Assembly (NCBI GenBank): GCA_030835325.1
Contig: JAURPF010000156.1
Coordinates: forward strand, 1 to 32,846
DNA from: Flavobacteriaceae bacterium
GTDB taxonomy: Bacteria > Bacteroidota > Bacteroidia > Flavobacteriales > Flavobacteriaceae
Direction of reading: 5' to 3'
Length of the DNA stretch: 32,846 nt
How positions within the stretch are numbered: position 1 is the stretch's first letter; each line of letters starts with the position of its first letter. A model generated the notes under the pieces. That model searched no databases, was not told the origin of the DNA, and saw nothing but the letters and a program-made list of their open reading frames with translations. The position numbers and the translations under genes were made by a program. Positions 6,942 through 16,514 of the stretch are shown one piece after another.

Positions 6942-9335
6942 ATGTTTAAACTCTTTTCAAGCGGGTTTTGGGAAACCGTTGCACGACTCATTTTAAGAAA
7001 CAGAATTTTTATTCTCGTTCTAGTTCTACTTACTACTGGTTTTTTTTCCATGCAATGGAATAACATGCGTTTTACATATACAGAAGCAAATCTGTTGCCA
7101 GATGATCACCCTATTAATTTAAAATACAATAATTTTCTTGATATTTTTGGAGAAGAAGGCAATTTGATTGTGGTGGGGATCAAGGACAGTACCCTGCTCA
7201 CAGTCGAAAAACTAAATGCTTGGAATGCGTTTTCTAAAAGTTTTAACAAGCATCCCAATGTAGATGCTGTCATTGCAATTAAAGATTTACAAAAACTTGT
7301 TAAAAATGAGCGTAAAAAACAATTTGACCTCATCCCTTTTATAAAAGACTCTATCCAAACACAATCGGAAGTAAATGCCCTAAAAAATGCGCTTTTTGAG
7401 GAGTATCCTTTTTATGACAATATTCTTTTTAATAAAGAAACTGAGGCAGTTCGAACAGCCATCTACTTAGATAAATCAATTGTCAATACCTCAGAACGAA
7501 AAGCGTTTATTGAGACTGTTTTAACTCCAAAAGTAAACGCCTTTGAAAAGGCCTATGATTTAGATGTTCGCGTGTCAGGGATGCCCTATGTACGGACCCT
7601 AAATTCTCAAAATATTGTCGATGAAATTAGCATGTTTATTATAGCAGCTATTTTAATCACCTCACTTATTTTCTTTTTCTTTTTCAGATCATTCAGAGCC
7701 ACTTTTATATCTATGTTTGTTGTGGTCATTGGAGTGATGTGGACCTTTGGAATTTTGGGATTGTTAGAGTATGAAATTACCGTACTCACAGCCTTGATCC
7801 CTCCATTAATTATTGTCATTGGAATTCCAAATTGTATTTTTCTAATCAACAAATACCAGCACGAAGTTAATAAGCATGGTAACAAAGCAAAATCGCTTCA
7901 ACGCGTAATTTCAAAAGTTGGGAATGCGACTTTGATGACCAATGTAACAACAGCCTCAGGATTTGCAACCTTTATAATTACCCAAAGTAAATTGCTTACC
8001 GAATTTGGGATCGTTGCCTCTCTGAGTATTATAGCCATTTTTCTATTGTGTTTATTAAATATTCCTATTATTTATAGCTTTATGCCGGTCCCAAAAGACA
8101 AGCATTTAGAGCATCTAAACAAACGATGGATTAACCGCCTTGGCAATTGGATCGAACATACCGTTAAGCATAAAAATATTACAATCTATATAACGGCGAT
8201 TGTTTTACTCTCTATAAGCATCATTGGAATTTTTCAAATTGAAACTACAGGGAGTTTAATAGAAGACATGCCTAAAAAAGCAGAGTTTTATAAAGACATC
8301 GAATTCTACGAAAGTGAATTTAATGGTGTGATGCCTCTTGAAATTTTAGTGGATACCAAACGCAAAAAAGGAGTCCTAAAACTCTCTACTTTAAAACGCA
8401 TGAGTGCACTGGAAGATTTGATTTTTGAAATTCCAGAACTTTCTAAACCCATTTCTGTGGTAAGCTTGGTAAAATATTCTAAACAAGCCTACTACAACGG
8501 AAATCCTAAGTACTATCAGCTGCCAACTGCACAAGAAAATAATTTTATTTTATCCTATGCAAAAAATGCCTCTTCAGATGTTGAGTTACTAAAAAACTTT
8601 GTCGATAGTACGGGGCGCTATGCCCGAATCACCACCTATATGAAAGATGCTGGGATCGATAAAATGGAGCGTATTGAAGAAGATCTCTTAGCAAAAATTG
8701 ATAAGCTATTCCCTAAAAAACAGTACGATGTTTCTATCACTGGAAAAGCCTATTTATTTCAAAAAGGAACCAAATATTTGGTTCGAAACTTAGTCTTATC
8801 ATTGGCTTTGGCTATCTTTTTGATTTCACTATTTATGGCCTATATGTTTCGCTCATTCCGAATGATTCTCATTTCATTGATTCCTAATTTATTGCCACTA
8901 TTGGTAACAGCAGGAATGATGGGCTACTTAGGCGTCCCAATAAAACCATCAACAATATTAGTTTTTAGCATTGCTTTTGGGATTTCGGTTGATGATACCA
9001 TTCATTTTTTAGCCAAATACCGACAAGAATTATTGGCAAACCACTGGAAAATTAGAAAGTCTGTATTTTCGGCACTTCGCGAAACAGGGGTGAGTATGTT
9101 TTATACCTCTATCGTATTATTCTTTGGATTTTCGGTGTTTATCACTTCTAACTTTGGAGGCACTGTAGCCTTAGGCGCCTTAATTTCAGCAACCTTATTA
9201 TTGGCGATGCTTGCTAATTTACTGTTGTTACCATGTCTATTGTTGTCTTTAGAGCGCAGCATCGCAAACAAGAAAGTATTAAAAAAGCCTGCACTGAATA
9301 TCATTCCAGAAGAAGAAGCGTTTGAAGAAGACTAA
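6942..9335 (+). CDS. RND/MMPL-family transporter with two sterol-sensing-like/MMPL domains
   Basis: About 797 aa; two repeated transmembrane bundles (LITSLIFFFFFRSFRATFISM... and LAIFLISLFMAYMFRSFRMILIS...) with GISVDDTIHFLAKYR motif. TACCTTTG -7-like box at 6916-6923 favours ATG 6942 over the ORF-track TTG at 6921. Confidence 0.88.
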   Translation: MFKLFSSGFWETVARLILRNRIFILVLVLLTTGFFSMQWNNMRFTYTEANLLPDDHPINLKYNNFLDIFGEEGNLIVVGIKDSTLLTVEKLNAWNAFSKSFNKHPNVDAVIAIKDLQKLVKNERKKQFDLIPFIKDSIQTQSEVNALKNALFEEYPFYDNILFNKETEAVRTAIYLDKSIVNTSERKAFIETVLTPKVNAFEKAYDLDVRVSGMPYVRTLNSQNIVDEISMFIIAAILITSLIFFFFFRSFRATFISMFVVVIGVMWTFGILGLLEYEITVLTALIPPLIIVIGIPNCIFLINKYQHEVNKHGNKAKSLQRVISKVGNATLMTNVTTASGFATFIITQSKLLTEFGIVASLSIIAIFLLCLLNIPIIYSFMPVPKDKHLEHLNKRWINRLGNWIEHTVKHKNITIYITAIVLLSISIIGIFQIETTGSLIEDMPKKAEFYKDIEFYESEFNGVMPLEILVDTKRKKGVLKLSTLKRMSALEDLIFEIPELSKPISVVSLVKYSKQAYYNGNPKYYQLPTAQENNFILSYAKNASSDVELLKNFVDSTGRYARITTYMKDAGIDKMERIEEDLLAKIDKLFPKKQYDVSITGKAYLFQKGTKYLVRNLVLSLALAIFLISLFMAYMFRSFRMILISLIPNLLPLLVTAGMMGYLGVPIKPSTILVFSIAFGISVDDTIHFLAKYRQELLANHWKIRKSVFSALRETGVSMFYTSIVLFFGFSVFITSNFGGTVALGALISATLLLAMLANLLLLPCLLLSLERSIANKKVLKKPALNIIPEEEAFEED

Positions 9336-9365
9336 ATCATACACTGTTAATTTAGCTTAAAACTT

Positions 9366-9373
9366 TATATTTG
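9366..9373 (+). promoter_or_regulatory. -7 box TATATTTG upstream of asnS
   Basis: TATATTTG matches TAnnTTTG, 20 nt before ATG 9394. Confidence 0.5.
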
Positions 9374-9393
9374 CAGTATTAAAAATTGTACTT

Positions 9394-10836
9394 ATGACTA
9401 CCAGCACTGTTGCACAGTTATTAACTCAAGAACTCAAACATATAGATATTGAGGTTAAAGGGTGGGTTCGAACATTTAGGGCAAACCGATTTATCGCTCT
9501 TAATGATGGCTCTTGCCTGCAAAGTATCCAATGTGTGGTTGATTTTGAAAGTATGGATGAGACGTTATTAAAACGCATCACAACAGGTGCTGCTGTTCAC
9601 ATTAAAGGCGGACTGGTGGAAAGTCAAGGAAAAGGACAATCTGTAGAAATTCAAGTCAATTCCATAGAAATTTTGGGGGATGCAGATCCTGAAGAAGTTT
9701 CAAAAACCATTCTTCAACCCAAACGTCATTCCTTAGAATTTTTAAGAGAACAATCACATCTACGGACACGAACTAACACCTTTAGCGCGGTAATGCGACT
9801 CCGTTCATCACTCTCTTTTGCTGTTCATTCCTATTTCAATAAAAATGGATTTTATTATATGCATGCCCCGATTGTCACTGGAAGTGATGCCGAAGGTGCA
9901 GGTGAAATGTTTCGAGTAACTACATTAGATCCAAAAAATCCACCGCTAACAGATTCCGGTGAAGTGGATTATTCGAAAGACTTTTTTGGAAAAGAAACAA
10001 ATCTAACCGTCTCTGGGCAATTGGAAGCAGAAACATATGCCATGGCACTCGGAAAGGTATATACTTTTGGACCTACATTTAGAGCTGAAAACTCTAACAC
10101 CTCGCGACATTTAGCAGAGTTTTGGATGATTGAACCTGAAGTCGCTTTTATGGATTTGGCCGGGAACATGGATCTTGCGGAAGATTTTATGAAGTACGTT
10201 ATCAGTTATGTTTTGGAACACAATAAAGAAGATCTTACCTTTTTAGAGCAACGTTTAGAACAAGAAGATAAATCAAAACCTCAGAATGAGCGGGCACCTA
10301 TGCCACTTACTGAGAAGCTTCGTTTTATTGTTGACAACAATTTTAAACGTGTTAGCTATACAGAAGCGATTGACATTTTACGAAACTGCAAGCCTAATAA
10401 AAAGAAGCAGTTTAAATATATTATTGACGAGTGGGGTGCCGATTTACAAAGTGAGCATGAACGCTTTTTGGTAGAAAAACACTTTAAATGTCCCGTAATA
10501 TTATTTGATTACCCTGCAAAAATCAAAGCCTTTTATATGCGCTTGAACGAGGACGGAAAAACAGTTAGAGCCATGGATATCTTATTCCCAGGTATTGGTG
10601 AAATTGTTGGTGGATCGCAACGTGAAGAACGATTAGACGTCTTAAAAGCAAAAATGGCAGAACTTGACATCCCAGAAAAAGATCTTTGGTGGTATTTAGA
10701 TTTAAGAAAATACGGAACAGCGGTGCACTCTGGATTTGGACTGGGTTTTGAACGCTTGGTCATGTTTGCAACTGGTATGGGTAACATTCGAGATGTCATT
10801 CCTTATCCTCGAACCCCTTTAAATGCTGAATTTTAA
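9394..10836 (+). CDS. asnS: Asparaginyl-tRNA synthetase
   Basis: Class II aaRS: VKGWVRTFRANRFIALNDGSC OB-fold, GSDAEGAGEMFRVTTLD, TFRAENSNTSRHLAEFWMIEPE, GFGLGFERLVMFATGMGNIRDVIPYPRTP. Confidence 0.97.
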   Translation: MTTSTVAQLLTQELKHIDIEVKGWVRTFRANRFIALNDGSCLQSIQCVVDFESMDETLLKRITTGAAVHIKGGLVESQGKGQSVEIQVNSIEILGDADPEEVSKTILQPKRHSLEFLREQSHLRTRTNTFSAVMRLRSSLSFAVHSYFNKNGFYYMHAPIVTGSDAEGAGEMFRVTTLDPKNPPLTDSGEVDYSKDFFGKETNLTVSGQLEAETYAMALGKVYTFGPTFRAENSNTSRHLAEFWMIEPEVAFMDLAGNMDLAEDFMKYVISYVLEHNKEDLTFLEQRLEQEDKSKPQNERAPMPLTEKLRFIVDNNFKRVSYTEAIDILRNCKPNKKKQFKYIIDEWGADLQSEHERFLVEKHFKCPVILFDYPAKIKAFYMRLNEDGKTVRAMDILFPGIGEIVGGSQREERLDVLKAKMAELDIPEKDLWWYLDLRKYGTAVHSGFGLGFERLVMFATGMGNIRDVIPYPRTPLNAEF

Positions 10837-10926
10837 AGACAAACGTATTCGTTTTTTTTGGAACGAATACTGCTTAGCACATATCTAACGATTTTTTTCT
10901 TATTTTTATGGAAACCCAAACAACGA

Positions 10927-12381
10927 ATGCTTAAGCAATCTTTACATTATAAATTATCACAAAAATTATCGCCTCAACAAATTCAGTTGATGAAGCTGAT
11001 ACAGTTGCCTACTCAAGCTTTTGAGCAGCGCCTTAAACAAGAGCTCGAAGAAAACCCAGCACTCGAAAGTGGTAAAGATCAAGAAGATACGTATGAAGAG
11101 ACCTTTGACTCCAATGATAATGATATGGACAATGAGCAAATCAATGCAGACGATATCAATGTAGATGATTATTTGAGTGATGATGAAATTCCAGAATACA
11201 GACTTCATGCTAATAATTACAGTGCAGATGATGAAGAAAAAACAACCCCTTTTGCTTCGGGCATGTCTTTTACACAACATCTAATCGATCAACTCAACAC
11301 CTTTCCTTTAGAAGAAACACAGTATCAAATTGCAGAATTTTTAATTGGAAGTATTGACGATAGCGGCTACATCCGCCGTCCATTACCTGACATCATGGAT
11401 GATTTGGCCTTTACTCAAAATGTATATACCGATGAAAAAACCATTGAGTCTGTCCTCAAAGTAGTGCATCTTTTAGATCCTGCAGGGGTGGGTGCTAGAA
11501 CCCTTCAGGAATGTTTAGCACTTCAATTGCATCGAAAAACACAAACTCCTAATACCGCACTCGCCAGCAAAATCATTGAACAAGGCTTTGAGCAATTCAC
11601 TAAAAAGCACTATGAAAAACTCTTACAGAAATTTAGTATTACAGAGTTACAACTTAAAGATGCCATTTCTGAAATTGAACGTTTAAATCCAAAACCCGGA
11701 AGTTCCTATTCGAATAACACTCGCTCTATTGAACACGTCGTACCCGATTTTACTATCAAAATTACAGAAGGAAAGTTAGAACTCAGCCTGAATGGTCGAA
11801 ACTCACCTGAATTGCATGTTTCAAGACCTTACAACGAAATGCTAAAAGGCTATAAGGCTTCCAAAGAAAAAACAAAGTCGCAAAAAGATGCGGTGCAATT
11901 TATCAAACAAAAACTAGATGCTGCCAAATGGTTTATTGACGCCATAAAACAACGCCAACATACCCTATTTATTACCATGAGTGCCATCATGCATTTTCAA
12001 GAAAATTACTTTTTGTCAGGAGACGAACAACAACTAAGACCCATGATTCTAAAAGATATTGCCGATAAAATAGCCATGGATGTTTCGACGGTATCACGTG
12101 TTGCAAACAGCAAATATGTGGACACTCCTTATGGGACAAAGTTGATCAAAGAGTTTTTTAGCGAGTCGATGACAAATGACCAAGGAGAAGAAGTTTCAAC
12201 CAGAGAAATTAAAAGCATTCTGAAAACCGTAATCGCTGAAGAAGACAAGAAAAAACCACTGACAGACGAAAAATTAGCGATTATTTTAAAAGAAAAAGGC
12301 TATCCGATTGCACGAAGAACGGTGGCCAAATACCGCGAGCAATTAGACCTTCCTGTTGCGCGACTTCGCAAACAACTTTAG
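10927..12381 (+). CDS. rpoN: RNA polymerase sigma-54 factor
   Basis: MLKQSLHYKLSQKLSPQQIQLMKLIQLP N-terminal region I; C-terminal RpoN box IARRTVAKYREQLDLPVARLRKQL. Start reassigned to ATG 10927. Confidence 0.95.
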   Translation: MLKQSLHYKLSQKLSPQQIQLMKLIQLPTQAFEQRLKQELEENPALESGKDQEDTYEETFDSNDNDMDNEQINADDINVDDYLSDDEIPEYRLHANNYSADDEEKTTPFASGMSFTQHLIDQLNTFPLEETQYQIAEFLIGSIDDSGYIRRPLPDIMDDLAFTQNVYTDEKTIESVLKVVHLLDPAGVGARTLQECLALQLHRKTQTPNTALASKIIEQGFEQFTKKHYEKLLQKFSITELQLKDAISEIERLNPKPGSSYSNNTRSIEHVVPDFTIKITEGKLELSLNGRNSPELHVSRPYNEMLKGYKASKEKTKSQKDAVQFIKQKLDAAKWFIDAIKQRQHTLFITMSAIMHFQENYFLSGDEQQLRPMILKDIADKIAMDVSTVSRVANSKYVDTPYGTKLIKEFFSESMTNDQGEEVSTREIKSILKTVIAEEDKKKPLTDEKLAIILKEKGYPIARRTVAKYREQLDLPVARLRKQL

Positions 12382-12382
12382 C

Positions 12383-12823
12383 CTATACCTTCTTAATTAC
12401 ATTGGTGACAATTCCCCAAATTACAAAATCATTTTCTTCTGTAATTTTGATTGGCTGATAGCTTTTGTTTTCTGGCTGTAACCAAATCTCATCGTTTTCA
12501 ACCTTGAGGCGTTTAACTGTAAACTCCCCGTCCAAAAAACAAACCGCTATTTTATTATGTGCTGGAGAAAGACTTCGATCTATTACCAAAAGATCATTGT
12601 CACTAAGTCCCGCATCTATCATTGATTGCCCACTTACCCGAGCAAAAAAAGTAGCTTCTTTATTTTTAATAAGCTCGTTATCTAATGATAGGCGTTCTTG
12701 TTTAAAATCTTCTGCTGGCGATGGAAATCCAGCCGAGATCCCTGTATCAATATAGACCGCTCCCAAGGTATTAAGATTTTCAGGCGTAAAAAATGTAAGA
12801 GGTGTGTTTTGTTTTATGGACAT
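12383..12823 (-). CDS. umuD: UmuD-like S24 (LexA-type) self-cleaving peptidase
   Basis: [14 protein letters not shown] cleavage region, [20 protein letters not shown] catalytic Ser region, [11 protein letters not shown] catalytic Lys region. Confidence 0.93.
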   Translation of the reverse strand: MSIKQNTPLTFFTPENLNTLGAVYIDTGISAGFPSPAEDFKQERLSLDNELIKNKEATFFARVSGQSMIDAGLSDNDLLVIDRSLSPAHNKIAVCFLDGEFTVKRLKVENDEIWLQPENKSYQPIKITEENDFVIWGIVTNVIKKV

Positions 12824-14076
12824 TGAACTGTAATTATATCTTTAAAACTAGTGGTGTATTTTGGCGATAAATGTTCTTGACGCATTTTCCACGTACGTTT
12901 TAAATCTTGATTGGCTAATTTTAATTTTGGAGCGTCGTACTTTTTATTAATAAAATCGATGGTGCGCATCAATGGAAGGTGCTTTGGGTCTTCCGTATCA
13001 AACAACTGTAATTGGTGGTTGTTTGTTGGAACAATCCCTGTAAGGATGACTCCTGCTTTCTTATATTGAATTCCTTTTTTATAAATTGAAGCAACTGCTT
13101 TAACGGCATTTGCACTTAAAGTTAAACTAGAATTGGTAGGAAACGGAATGTTGACTACAACACTGGCGCGGTGCTGTTCGGTATCTTTTTTATGGAAGTC
13201 ACTTCGGAGAAAAATAATCATCATATGACAACTAGAGCCTTGTTTACGAAGTTTTTCGGCACCACTACAAGCAAAAGTAGAGATGCGCTCTTTAATTTCT
13301 TCTAGGTTTTTAATCGCAGATTCGAAACTACGTGTGGTCGCAATGGCACGTTTATTTTTAATGGTTTCTGTCTCTATTTTAGAGATTCCTTCCAAATCTT
13401 TTTTTAATTTCCACTCTGTAATAGAAAAGGTTTTACGCACCCACATATCGGGGAGCTGCACAAAATCAAAAGCAGTTTTACACTGCTTTTCCGATAGGCG
13501 TTTGTGTAGTGCAGGGCCAATACCCCAAACATCTTTGAGTTTTGTCCATTTCAAAGCTTTGATGCGTTTTTCTTCGTTATCAATGACATAAACACCTCCT
13601 GTTTCTTTGGGAAACTTTCGGGCAATTTTATTAGCAACTTTACTCAATGCCTTTGTTGGTGCAATTCCAACACAGGTAGGAATGCCTGTCCATTTTAAGA
13701 TGCGTTGACGCACCTCAGATCCATGCGTATGTAAATCATAGGCATCAAATCCGTTAAGTTTTAAAAAGGCTTCATCAATACTATACACTTCTACATCAGG
13801 AGAGAACTGTTCTAAAATACGCATCACGCGGCTACTCATGTCGCCATAAAGCTCATAATTGGATGAAAATAATTGAATGTTATTGGTTTTAAAGAACTCT
13901 TTAAACTTAAATGCAGGGGCGCCCATAGGAAGTCCTAATGCTTTTGCTTCATCACTGCGCGCAATCACACAGCCATCGTTATTTGATAAAATAGCGATTG
14001 GTTTTTGGCGTAAACTCGGGTTAAAAACCCGCTCACAAGAGGCATAAAAATTATTACAATCAACAAGTGCGAACAT
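12814..14076 (-). CDS. umuC: Y-family DNA polymerase V catalytic subunit UmuC
   Basis: [20 protein letters not shown]..., [19 protein letters not shown]-terminal QLQLF resembling a beta-clamp-binding motif. Overlaps umuD by 10 nt. Confidence 0.95.
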   Translation of the reverse strand: MFALVDCNNFYASCERVFNPSLRQKPIAILSNNDGCVIARSDEAKALGLPMGAPAFKFKEFFKTNNIQLFSSNYELYGDMSSRVMRILEQFSPDVEVYSIDEAFLKLNGFDAYDLHTHGSEVRQRILKWTGIPTCVGIAPTKALSKVANKIARKFPKETGGVYVIDNEEKRIKALKWTKLKDVWGIGPALHKRLSEKQCKTAFDFVQLPDMWVRKTFSITEWKLKKDLEGISKIETETIKNKRAIATTRSFESAIKNLEEIKERISTFACSGAEKLRKQGSSCHMMIIFLRSDFHKKDTEQHRASVVVNIPFPTNSSLTLSANAVKAVASIYKKGIQYKKAGVILTGIVPTNNHQLQLFDTEDPKHLPLMRTIDFINKKYDAPKLKLANQDLKRTWKMRQEHLSPKYTTSFKDIITVQCP

Positions 14077-14208
14077 GGTCTAAAGGTAATCTATTTTGAT
14101 TTTTTTTTTGCTCTTAACAAGTGAAATTATTTATTTTAATTTTTATATGTTGGGAGTTAATAGTATTTATATCTTTACCCAATAATTTTAACCCTAAACG
14201 AAATTCTC

Positions 14209-16032
14209 ATGAAAACTAGATTTTATTTAATAGTATTCATTTTTAGCGTTTTTTCATTTTACAATGTGTTGGCACAACAACCTTCTGAGGGGCAAAAATT
14301 AGATTCGATTACAATTACTTCAACAGCGATTGAGTTGCCTTTTAAAAAGAATTCTCGCACAATAACACTTATTTCATCCGACGTCATAAAACAAAGTCCT
14401 GCCACTAATTTGGCGGAACTTTTGCAACAAGAAGCGGGTGTCGATATAAGACGTCAAGGGATCAATGGAATGCAAGCAGATTTATACATTCGTGGCGGAA
14501 ATTTTGACCAAACTTTGCTTTTAATTGATGGTATTAAAGTCGAAGATCCTCAAACAGGGCACCATACATTAAATATGGCACTGCCCCTAGAAGTAATCGA
14601 ACGTATTGAAATTATCAAAGGTCCTGCGGCACGCGTTTTTGGACAAAATGCGTTTACAGGAGCCATTAATATTGTAACCAAATCTAATGCGGATGCTGTG
14701 AATTCCATAGGGTACAAACTTGGTTCTTATAATCAACAGCATGTTTCGGGAACCTTGGGAACCGACCTAGAAAATATGACACTGATAGGACATGCTTCTG
14801 TAAATACTTCGGAAGGCTATCGACATAACACCGATTTTGAAAATCAAAATTATTTTGTAAAAGGACGTTTTAATGCAAATGGCACTCCTATTGATGTCAT
14901 TAGTTCTTTTTCGGAACGAAAATTTGGTGCAAATCAATTTTATGCCGTTCAAAGTGGTTACGATCAATATGAAGAAACACAAAGCAGTCTTGTGGGAGCT
15001 TCTACAAAATTCAAAACAGAAAAATTTAAAATTACACCACGGGTCTACTGGAAACGAAACCAAGACATGTACTTGTATGTTCGAGAAAGACCGTCGGTTT
15101 ATAGAAATTTACATATCTCCAATAAAGTAGGGGTGCAAGTCAATGCTTCATATACTTCAAGCACTGGAATTACAGGGTTTGGAATCGATGCTGCAAAAGT
15201 ATTTATGACGAGCTCCAATTTAGGAGAACGCGACCGAATGATGGCAAACCTATTTGTTGAACATCGGTTTTCTTTAGCAGATAATCGTTTAGACATTACG
15301 CCAGGTGTCTCGGTAAATTATTTCTCAGACTTTAAGTTTCATGCCTTTCCAGGGGTTGATATAGGCTACTCTATTAATGATGCTTTTAGAGCGTATGCAA
15401 ATGTGGGCTATACCTATAGAGTACCAACTTATACCGATTTGTATTATGTTGGAAGAACAGATTTAGGAAATGAAAATTTAGAACCTGAAAAAGCACTTTC
15501 TGAAGAAATAGGCTTAAAATATTTTGGAGTAAACTTTAATGCTTATATAGCTATATTTAACAGATCGTCCGATAATTTGATAGATTATACCAAAGAAAAT
15601 GAAGCCGATAAATGGCAAGCTACAAACTTAAAAAGTCTAACCTCAACAGGAGCAGAACTAAATCTGTCTTCCAACTTTAAATCGGGGTTATACACTCAAA
15701 ATATAAGTTTAGGATATACGTATTTAGATGAAAATTTAAAGGACATAAAAACGACCTATTCTAAATATGTACTCAACGCATTGACACATCATTTTACGGC
15801 AACGGTTCGATCGCAGTTTTTGAAAAATGTGTCACAAAGCATCATTTATAAGTTTGCCGAACGTGCCTCAGGAAGCAGCTATAGTGTCGTAGATGTACAG
15901 GCTACATTGAATGTTTCTGGGCTTGAACTTTCTGTCATTGGAAATAATATTTTCAATACAGAATATGTGGAAACAGGTTTTGTTCCTATGCCCAAAGGAA
16001 ATGTTTTGATAGGGGTCAATTATGCATTCTAA
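14209..16032 (+). CDS. TonB-dependent outer membrane receptor, BtuB-like
   Basis: Signal peptide, plug domain LAELLQQEAGVDIRRQGINGMQADLYIRGGNFDQTLLLIDGIKVEDPQTGHH, IEIIKGPAARVFGQNAFTGAINIVTK; 607 aa ending in aromatic residue. Confidence 0.88.
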   Translation: MKTRFYLIVFIFSVFSFYNVLAQQPSEGQKLDSITITSTAIELPFKKNSRTITLISSDVIKQSPATNLAELLQQEAGVDIRRQGINGMQADLYIRGGNFDQTLLLIDGIKVEDPQTGHHTLNMALPLEVIERIEIIKGPAARVFGQNAFTGAINIVTKSNADAVNSIGYKLGSYNQQHVSGTLGTDLENMTLIGHASVNTSEGYRHNTDFENQNYFVKGRFNANGTPIDVISSFSERKFGANQFYAVQSGYDQYEETQSSLVGASTKFKTEKFKITPRVYWKRNQDMYLYVRERPSVYRNLHISNKVGVQVNASYTSSTGITGFGIDAAKVFMTSSNLGERDRMMANLFVEHRFSLADNRLDITPGVSVNYFSDFKFHAFPGVDIGYSINDAFRAYANVGYTYRVPTYTDLYYVGRTDLGNENLEPEKALSEEIGLKYFGVNFNAYIAIFNRSSDNLIDYTKENEADKWQATNLKSLTSTGAELNLSSNFKSGLYTQNISLGYTYLDENLKDIKTTYSKYVLNALTHHFTATVRSQFLKNVSQSIIYKFAERASGSSYSVVDVQATLNVSGLELSVIGNNIFNTEYVETGFVPMPKGNVLIGVNYAF

Positions 16033-16035
16033 AAA

Positions 16036-16512
16036 CTAGTTGATAAGCGTATTCACTTTGTCATATACCAATTGTGACTCCCATCCTCTGTATAGAAGAT
16101 AGTCGGCGAGTTTTTTCTTTTTTTTCCACGGATCCGTTTCGGTCAATGTTGCCGCTTTTTTTTCTGCTAAAGAGTGAAATGTTTGAAGATAGTCAGTAGG
16201 GTCAATTTCCTGAAGAGCGATTTTAATAATATATTTCGACAGTTGGCGTTGTTTAAGCTCTAAAGTCAATCTTACTTTTCCCCATTTTTTGATGCTAAAT
16301 TTTCCTCTAACATAGGCTTTAGCAAAACGTTCTTCGTTCAAGTGGTTGTCTTCAATTAGTGCCCCTATGATAACTTCAATCGCTTCGGGAATCATTCGCA
16401 TCTGTTTGAGTTTCTGCTCCACTTCTTTGTGACAGCGGTCTTGATAGGCACAATACTTTTGAAGTATGGAGAGGGCTTCCTCTATGGAATAACTTTTATG
16501 GGTTTGATACAT
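16036..16512 (-). CDS. recX: Regulatory protein RecX
   Basis: EALSILQKYCAYQDRCHKEVEQKLKQM, LIEDNHLNEERFAKAYVRGKF, three-helix RecX repeats. Confidence 0.9.
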   Translation of the reverse strand: MYQTHKSYSIEEALSILQKYCAYQDRCHKEVEQKLKQMRMIPEAIEVIIGALIEDNHLNEERFAKAYVRGKFSIKKWGKVRLTLELKQRQLSKYIIKIALQEIDPTDYLQTFHSLAEKKAATLTETDPWKKKKKLADYLLYRGWESQLVYDKVNTLIN

Positions 16513-16514
16513 CC

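Noticed and set aside
10966-11280. 104 aa minus-strand ORF antisense to rpoN
   Set aside because: Shadow ORF created by the acidic Asp/Glu-rich segment of rpoN read backwards.
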